Below are positions 6,482-11,100 of a stretch of 11,100 nucleotides of DNA, one piece after another. The translations under genes were made by a program, and so were the position numbers. Under the pieces are notes generated by a model. That model saw only the letters and a program-made list of their open reading frames with translations, was not told the DNA's origin and ran no database searches. The stretch comes from Myxococcales bacterium (GTDB lineage: Bacteria > Myxococcota > Bradymonadia > UBA7976 > UBA1532), in NCBI GenBank assembly GCA_020430675.1, contig JAGQJJ010000066.1, positions 1 to 11,100 of the forward strand, given 5' to 3'. How positions within the stretch are numbered: position 1 is the stretch's first letter; each line of letters starts with the position of its first letter.

Positions 6482-7525
6482 ATGAGCGCGCGAATCCTGG
6501 CGATCGAGACCGCCGCCCCCCCGTTTGTCATGACCCAGAGGCAGCTCTGGGAGTCCGTCTTCCAGCCGTGGTACGCCAAGGTGCCCGACGCGGAATCCCT
6601 GTTCATGAACACCACCGTCGAGCGACGCCATATGTCGTGGGATCCGGTGGCGGCCATCGAGAAGGGCATTCCGACGACGGCCGAGCGCATGCAGGTCTGG
6701 GAGACGTCGACCTTGACCATGGGCCGGCGCATCAATGAGGCGTTGTTCGCCCGCATCGACCGCGATCGGATCGGCCACTCGGTGATGGCGACCTGCACTG
6801 GCTATAACGGGCCAACGCCCGAGCTGGTGCTGGCCGGCGAGTTCGGCCTGCCCTCGACGCTGCGCCGGACGTTCATCGGCCATATGGGCTGTTACGCGGC
6901 CTTCAACGTCATCAAGGTGGCGCTCGACAGCATCATCGCGCGCCCCGATGAGTTGGTGCTGGCCAACTGCACCGAGACCTGCTCGCTGCATCTTCGCCCC
7001 GAGGCGTCGCGTGAGCAGGTGGTGACCCACGCGCTGTTCGGGGATGCGTCGGCGTCGATGATCCTGGGCGCGCCGACCGAAGAGGCGCCGGGGCCGGTCA
7101 TCGTGCGCACGCACACCGAGACGGTCTACGAGACCGGGCGCATGATGACGTGGAACATCACCGACACCGGCTTCCGCATGACCTTGTCGCCGTACGTGCC
7201 GTTCATCCTGTGCGAGAAGGCGCCGAGCTTTGTCGACGCCTTGTGCGCGCCGGCCGGCGTCAAGCGCGAGCAGATCACGCGCTGGGGCATCCACCCCGGC
7301 GGGCCGAAGATCGTCGACCTGATCGGCGAGACGCTGGGGCTCTCGGACGAGACGCTTGCGCCTTCGCGTCGGGTGCTGGCCAATTACGGCAACTGTTCGT
7401 CGGCGACCATCCTGCTCGTGCTGCGCGAGGTGATGGAGGTCGAAAAGCCAACCCCGGGGGAGTATGGGGTCTTCATGGCTTTTGGACCCGGCCTGACGAT
7501 GGAGAGCATGCTGGTTCGGTTCTGA
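6482..7525 (+). CDS. Type III polyketide synthase (chalcone/stilbene synthase family)
   Basis: Type III PKSs are homodimeric ketosynthases that extend an acyl starter with malonyl-CoA and cyclise the product to pyrones, resorcinols or phloroglucinols. The 347-aa product carries the full catalytic triad in family context: Cys137 in FIGHMGCYAAFN (131-142), His271 in WGIHPGGPKIVD (268-279) and Asn304 in NYGNCSSATI (301-310). Other signatures are ETCSLH (165-170), ALFGDASAS (184-192, with Phe186 where chalcone synthase has its gatekeeper Phe215) and the C-terminal FGPGLTMES (334-342). These features separate it from housekeeping FabH. AGGAGG (6472-6477) lies 4 nt before the ATG. It is slightly shorter than plant enzymes but normal for bacteria. 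Between an ACP and an acyl-AMP ligase, it is expected to use a fatty acyl starter, though this cannot be read from the sequence. Alkylresorcinol- or alkylpyrone-type products are the best guess. Confidence 0.9.
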   Translation: MSARILAIETAAPPFVMTQRQLWESVFQPWYAKVPDAESLFMNTTVERRHMSWDPVAAIEKGIPTTAERMQVWETSTLTMGRRINEALFARIDRDRIGHSVMATCTGYNGPTPELVLAGEFGLPSTLRRTFIGHMGCYAAFNVIKVALDSIIARPDELVLANCTETCSLHLRPEASREQVVTHALFGDASASMILGAPTEEAPGPVIVRTHTETVYETGRMMTWNITDTGFRMTLSPYVPFILCEKAPSFVDALCAPAGVKREQITRWGIHPGGPKIVDLIGETLGLSDETLAPSRRVLANYGNCSSATILLVLREVMEVEKPTPGEYGVFMAFGPGLTMESMLVRF

Positions 7526-7564
7526 GGCCAGCGCGATGGATGCGCACCCCTGAGAAGGAGCGTC

Positions 7565-9355
7565 ATGAAGGCCACCGAGGCCGATGTGGTCCGCATCGAA
7601 CCGGGCATCGGGCATCATCCCGGCCGCCCCCTCCTGCCCGAGCAGCAAACGCTGGCGTCGCATTCGTTTGCGACCACCGCCCAGGCGCTGCTCGCGCGGG
7701 CGACGATGCAGCCCGATGCGCTGGCCCATGTCTTCGTGGGCCTCGATGGCGGCACCGAGGCGGTCTCGTATCTCGACCTGCTGACGGCGGCCCAGCGCTT
7801 CGCGGCGCTCTTCACCGCGCACGGCGTGGGGCGCGGCGATCGCGTGATCATCTGCATGGACACCTGCGCCAAGGTGGTCGCGGCCTTTCACGGCGCGGGC
7901 TTGATCGGCGCGGTGCCGGTGATGTTGGCCATGCCGCTCGGCGCGGCCAACGTGCCCGCCTGGACGCGCAAGCTGGCCCAGGCCATCGCCGCGGTCGGGG
8001 CCAAGGCGGCGCTGGTCGACATGCTGGTGGCGCTCGCCGCGCGCGAGCCGGTGATTCAAGCCGCCGATTGCGCGCTGTTGACCTGCGCCAAGCTGCCCCC
8101 GCCCGAGGCGCTCACGCCGCCTTCGGTGGCGCCCGATGAGATCGCCTATATCCAGTTCACCTCGGGCACCACCTCGACGCCCAAGCCGGTGATCATCACC
8201 TACGGTTCGCTGCTGGCCAATACGCGGGGCATCGCCGAGACGGGCCAGTGGCACCCCGATGATCTGGTCTGCCTGTGGCTGCCGCTGTTCCATGACATGG
8301 GCCTGGTCTCGGGCGTGCTGCTGCCGCTGCTCTACGGCGTGCCGGCGGTGCTGCTCTCGCCGATGTCGTTTGTCTTCACGCCCAGCCGCTGGCTGTGGGC
8401 CATCCATTACTTCCGCGCGACCCTGAGCGCCGCGCCGAACTTCGCCTATCACATCTGCGCCCACCGGCTGACCGACGACGATGTGGTCGGGCTCGACCTG
8501 CGAAGCTGGCGGCTGGCCCATAACGGCGCCGAGTTCATTCACGCCGACTCGGTCGACGCTTTCATGCGGCGCTTCGGGCCGGTGGGCTTCCGCCGCGAGA
8601 CGATGTATCCGGTGTACGGCATGGCCGAGTGCGTGCTGGCGGCGACCTTCCCGCGCCCGGACGAGGGGCCGGTGGTTGATCTGGTCGACGGCAACCGGCT
8701 GGCGCTCGAAGGCGTCGCGGTGCCCGCCACCGCCGAGACGCCCCGCCCGCTGCGCATCGTCTCGGTCGGGCGGCCCTTCCCTGGGCATGAGCTGCGCATC
8801 ATCGACGAGAACGGCAAGGCATTGCCCGAGCGCCAGCAAGGCCACGTCGAGCTGGCCGGGCCCTCGGTGACGCCCGGTTATTTCGGCGACGAGGCCAGCA
8901 CGAACGAGCTCATGCACGACGGGTGGCTGCGCACCGGCGACACCGGCTATCTGGCCGACGGTCGGCTGTACGTCTACGGCCGCAGCAAGGACATCATCAT
9001 CAAGGCGGGCCGCAATTACCTGCCCGACAGCATCGAGCGCGCCGCCGGCCAGGTCGAGGGCGTGCGCGAAGGGTGCGTGGCGGCGTTTGGCGTGGTCAAC
9101 GAAGAGGGCGGCACCGAAGACCTGGTGGTGGTCTTCGAGACGCGGCGCAAGCAGCCCGATGAGATCAGCCGCCTGATTCGCCAGGTGAGCGCGACCATCA
9201 AACGCGAGGTAGGCCTCGCGCCCAACCAGATCGTGGCGGTGCCGGCGCAGTCGCTGCCCAAGACGACGAGCGGCAAGCTGCGGCGGGGGGATATCCGCGG
9301 ACGGCTGCTCGCCGGTCAGTTGACGGTGCTCGGCCCCGGGGCGACCACCGAATGA
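7565..9355 (+). CDS. Fatty acyl-AMP ligase (FAAL-like ANL superfamily enzyme)
   Basis: Adenylates a fatty acid and passes it to a carrier thiol. The 596-aa length fits FAALs. Motifs in order are the phosphate-binding loop FTSGTTSTPKP (198-208), LPLFHDMGL (239-247), APNFAY (290-295), HNGAEF (319-324), YGMAE (351-355), the ATP/hinge motifs RTGDTGYL (456-463) and GRSKDIIIKAGRNYLPDSIE (472-491), and the C-terminal PKTTSGKLRR with Lys571. The HDMGL, NGAE and GRN-P-IE set is characteristic of the FAAL branch, which loads ACPs, rather than acetyl-CoA synthetase-like enzymes. I cannot place the FAAL-specific insertion by eye, so an acyl-CoA ligase remains possible. The ATG has AAGGAG 5 nt upstream and starts 39 nt after the PKS stop, so it is probably co-transcribed. 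It most likely activates the fatty acid for the ACP at 6085. Confidence 0.88.
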   Translation: MKATEADVVRIEPGIGHHPGRPLLPEQQTLASHSFATTAQALLARATMQPDALAHVFVGLDGGTEAVSYLDLLTAAQRFAALFTAHGVGRGDRVIICMDTCAKVVAAFHGAGLIGAVPVMLAMPLGAANVPAWTRKLAQAIAAVGAKAALVDMLVALAAREPVIQAADCALLTCAKLPPPEALTPPSVAPDEIAYIQFTSGTTSTPKPVIITYGSLLANTRGIAETGQWHPDDLVCLWLPLFHDMGLVSGVLLPLLYGVPAVLLSPMSFVFTPSRWLWAIHYFRATLSAAPNFAYHICAHRLTDDDVVGLDLRSWRLAHNGAEFIHADSVDAFMRRFGPVGFRRETMYPVYGMAECVLAATFPRPDEGPVVDLVDGNRLALEGVAVPATAETPRPLRIVSVGRPFPGHELRIIDENGKALPERQQGHVELAGPSVTPGYFGDEASTNELMHDGWLRTGDTGYLADGRLYVYGRSKDIIIKAGRNYLPDSIERAAGQVEGVREGCVAAFGVVNEEGGTEDLVVVFETRRKQPDEISRLIRQVSATIKREVGLAPNQIVAVPAQSLPKTTSGKLRRGDIRGRLLAGQLTVLGPGATTE

Positions 9356-9467
9356 CCGCAGGCCATGGCTCGACCTGTGCGACAAGGCTTGCGCCGATCC
9401 CCTCGAAATGGTCTCTATCGGCCGTTGTCCACCGCCACGGCGCGCGGACGGCGACCCGGGGAGCGGG

Positions 9468-11063
9468 ATGATCAACCGGATTCTGACCCTCGAACGGCGG
9501 ACGCGCACGCACGCGGCTGATCCCGACGCCTGGTGTGATCTGGCCGAAGCGCGGCTCGAAGAGGGACAGCGCGTCGAAGCGCTGGCCGCGGCCGAGTCGG
9601 CGGCGCAGAGCCGCGTTGAATCGGCGGCGCAATGGGTGCGCATCGGTGATCTGTTCCGCGCGCTCGACCTGCGCGATCACGCCCGCCAGATGTACCTCGA
9701 CGCTTGCGAGTTCGACCGCAGCTCGGCGCTGGCGCATCTGCGCCTGGGCCAGATGCTGCTCGCCGAGGGCGAGGCCGAAGACGCGGCCAACCTGTTTGCG
9801 ACCGCGGTCTGGCTGGCGCCCGATGACGGGGCGGCGCGCATCGGGCAGGCGCAGGCGCTGATCGCGCTGCGCAGCTACGACGAGGCCCGCGAGCACTTGA
9901 TGGAGGTCATCGAAGACACGCCCGAGGTGATCGAAGCCTGGGGGCTGCTGGCCGATCTGCACCTGCGCCGCGGGCAGGCCGCCGAGGCGTTTGCGGCGCT
10001 GCGCAAGGGCTTCTCGCTGCGCAATACCGATCGGGCGCTGGGTCTGCGGCTCGGGCGCCTGCTGCGCGAGGCGGGGTTCGCCCGCGACGCGGCCATTACC
10101 CTCGCCACCGTCGCTCGGCATCACCCCGACGAAGAGACGCTGCTCGAGCTGGCCGAAGCGCAGCGCGACGCGGGCGAGCGGGCGGGCAGCGCGGCCACCT
10201 TGCAGCGCGCGGCGGATGAGGGCAGCGCGCGCGCGGTGGCCCAATTGGGCGCGGTGCTGCGACAGGAGGAGCGCTACGCCGAGGCGATTCCGCTGCTGCG
10301 CCGCGCGGTTGCGGCCACGCCGACCGACGCCGAGCTGTATGTGCAGCTCGGCGGCGCGCTGATGGCGACCGGCGAGTTTGGCGCGGCGGCGGCGATCCTG
10401 GCCAAGGGCGTGATGAACGCCGCCGACGACCGCCGGCTGCGCCTGATGCTGGCGGAGGCCAACGCCGCCTACGCCGGTGAGCCCGATGAGAGCATCACGC
10501 CCGAAGAGTCGGTCGAGATGGACATGGTCGCCCGGGCCTCTTCGGGCCTGCAGGCTGGCGACATGGCGTTCTCGGGCAATCTCAAGCAGTTCGCGGTGGT
10601 CGATCTGCTCGAGTTTCTGCGCCTCAACCAGCGGACCGGCGTGCTGCGGCTCATCTCAGAGGGCCGGGTGGGCGAGATTCACCTCAGCGGCGGCCGGCTG
10701 GCCGGCGCGACGACCTCGCAGTCCACGCGGCTGGGCGATCTGCTGGTCAAGAGCAACCTGCTGACGCCGGCCGGGCTGGAGAAGAGCATTCGGCTCCAGC
10801 AGGGCTTCGGCCGTCCGGTTCCGCTCGCGCGCATCCTGCTCGACAACGACATCGTCGAGCGCGACGCGCTGCGGCCGGTGCTTGAAGAGCAGGTGCAGAC
10901 CGCGATCGGGCACATCATGCAGTGGCAGGACGGGCATTTTGCGTTCGAGTCCGACGACAGCGGGGCCACGCCAGGGCGGCTCATCCTGCTCGACACCGGC
11001 ATGGTGATGCTCGAAGCGCTGCGCTTGCAGGACGAAGAGAAGCACACCGCCGGCGGGCAGTAA
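9468..11063 (+). CDS. TPR-repeat protein with C-terminal DUF4388 (PATAN) domain
   Basis: The 531-aa protein starts MINRILTLERRTRTHAADP. The first two thirds (about 15-345) are helix-turn-helix pairs with the TPR spacing of small and large residues, roughly nine units, e.g. ALAHLRLGQMLLAEGEAEDA and AELYVQLGGALMATGEFGAA. After an acidic linker (EPDESITPEESVEMD) comes a domain from about residue 364: FSGNLKQFAVVDLLEFLRLN, RTGVLRL, GRVGEIHLSGGRLAGA. This matches DUF4388/PATAN, followed by its usual helical tail. Such proteins are common in Myxococcota and related bacteria and are thought to act in two-component or gliding-type signalling as protein-interaction scaffolds. I prefer the ATG at 9468, with GGGGAG just upstream, over an in-frame ATG at 9408 whose extension (MVSIGRCPPPRRADGDPGSG) looks non-coding. 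It begins 112 nt after the ligase, so membership in that operon is uncertain. Confidence 0.88.
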   Translation: MINRILTLERRTRTHAADPDAWCDLAEARLEEGQRVEALAAAESAAQSRVESAAQWVRIGDLFRALDLRDHARQMYLDACEFDRSSALAHLRLGQMLLAEGEAEDAANLFATAVWLAPDDGAARIGQAQALIALRSYDEAREHLMEVIEDTPEVIEAWGLLADLHLRRGQAAEAFAALRKGFSLRNTDRALGLRLGRLLREAGFARDAAITLATVARHHPDEETLLELAEAQRDAGERAGSAATLQRAADEGSARAVAQLGAVLRQEERYAEAIPLLRRAVAATPTDAELYVQLGGALMATGEFGAAAAILAKGVMNAADDRRLRLMLAEANAAYAGEPDESITPEESVEMDMVARASSGLQAGDMAFSGNLKQFAVVDLLEFLRLNQRTGVLRLISEGRVGEIHLSGGRLAGATTSQSTRLGDLLVKSNLLTPAGLEKSIRLQQGFGRPVPLARILLDNDIVERDALRPVLEEQVQTAIGHIMQWQDGHFAFESDDSGATPGRLILLDTGMVMLEALRLQDEEKHTAGGQ

Positions 11064-11100
11064 GCCTCAACCCGCTCTGCCAGGCCGCCGTGATGCGGCG

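Noticed and set aside
9356..9467. Promoter for the TPR-DUF4388 gene
   Set aside because: TTGCGC at 9389-9394 is present but no acceptable -10 lies 16-18 bases downstream, so nothing is called in this 112-bp gap.
6392..9643. 1083-aa open frame on the minus strand, antisense to the type III PKS and ligase
   Set aside because: The translation is a run of Arg/His/Ala/Gln-rich low-complexity text with no domain, as expected from the codon bias of the real plus-strand genes in high-GC DNA. The plus-strand frames carry full enzyme motifs.
1..11100. CRISPR arrays, tRNA/rRNA genes, insertion sequences or phage genes
   Set aside because: No regularly spaced repeats of CRISPR type, no tRNA-like cloverleaf, and no transposase or integrase motifs were seen; codon use looks uniform across the window.

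Overview
The window is high-GC bacterial DNA, with G/C strongly preferred at third codon positions. I read it as chromosome of a Myxococcota-type (former Deltaproteobacteria) organism. Three things suggest this: the gap-pgk-tpiA-secG gene order, a TPR protein ending in a DUF4388/PATAN domain, and a strong sigma-54 promoter next to an acyl carrier protein/polyketide-type locus. No 16S gene or other taxonomic marker is present, so this placement is an inference.

Layout. (1) Positions 1-3495, minus strand: a compact glycolytic operon transcribed leftwards in the order gap (GAPDH), pgk, tpiA, secG. pgk/tpiA and tpiA/secG overlap by ATGA. secG runs off the left edge and carries an unusually long Ala/Pro/Glu-rich C-terminal tail. 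(2) Positions 3496-3727: a divergent intergenic region with a plausible sigma-70 promoter on each strand. (3) Positions 3728-5883, plus strand: a 601-aa protein I cannot assign, overlapping by ATGA a 117-aa small membrane protein. (4) Positions 5884-6084: a regulatory region with lower GC than its surroundings. It holds a near-consensus -24/-12 sigma-54 promoter, a perfect 8-bp inverted repeat with extra half-sites about 100-140 bp upstream of the predicted start, and two sets of direct repeats. (5) Positions 6085-9355, plus strand: a three-gene lipid/polyketide cassette of a stand-alone acyl carrier protein, a type III polyketide synthase (chalcone synthase family) with an intact Cys-His-Asn triad, and an AMP-forming fatty acyl ligase resembling FAALs. 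(6) Positions 9468-11063, plus strand: a TPR-DUF4388 protein.

How the parts may work together. The gap operon supplies three consecutive glycolytic enzymes, with secG as a common passenger. The cassette suggests that a fatty acid is activated as acyl-AMP, loaded on the ACP, and passed to the type III PKS, which extends and cyclises it, possibly to an alkylresorcinol- or alkylpyrone-like lipid. Sigma-54 control implies that an enhancer-binding protein responding to a specific signal (nutrient, stress or development) switches the cassette on. The enzyme families and promoter motif are visible in the sequence; the product and the trigger are inference. This cassette with its sigma-54 control region is the most interesting part of the window.
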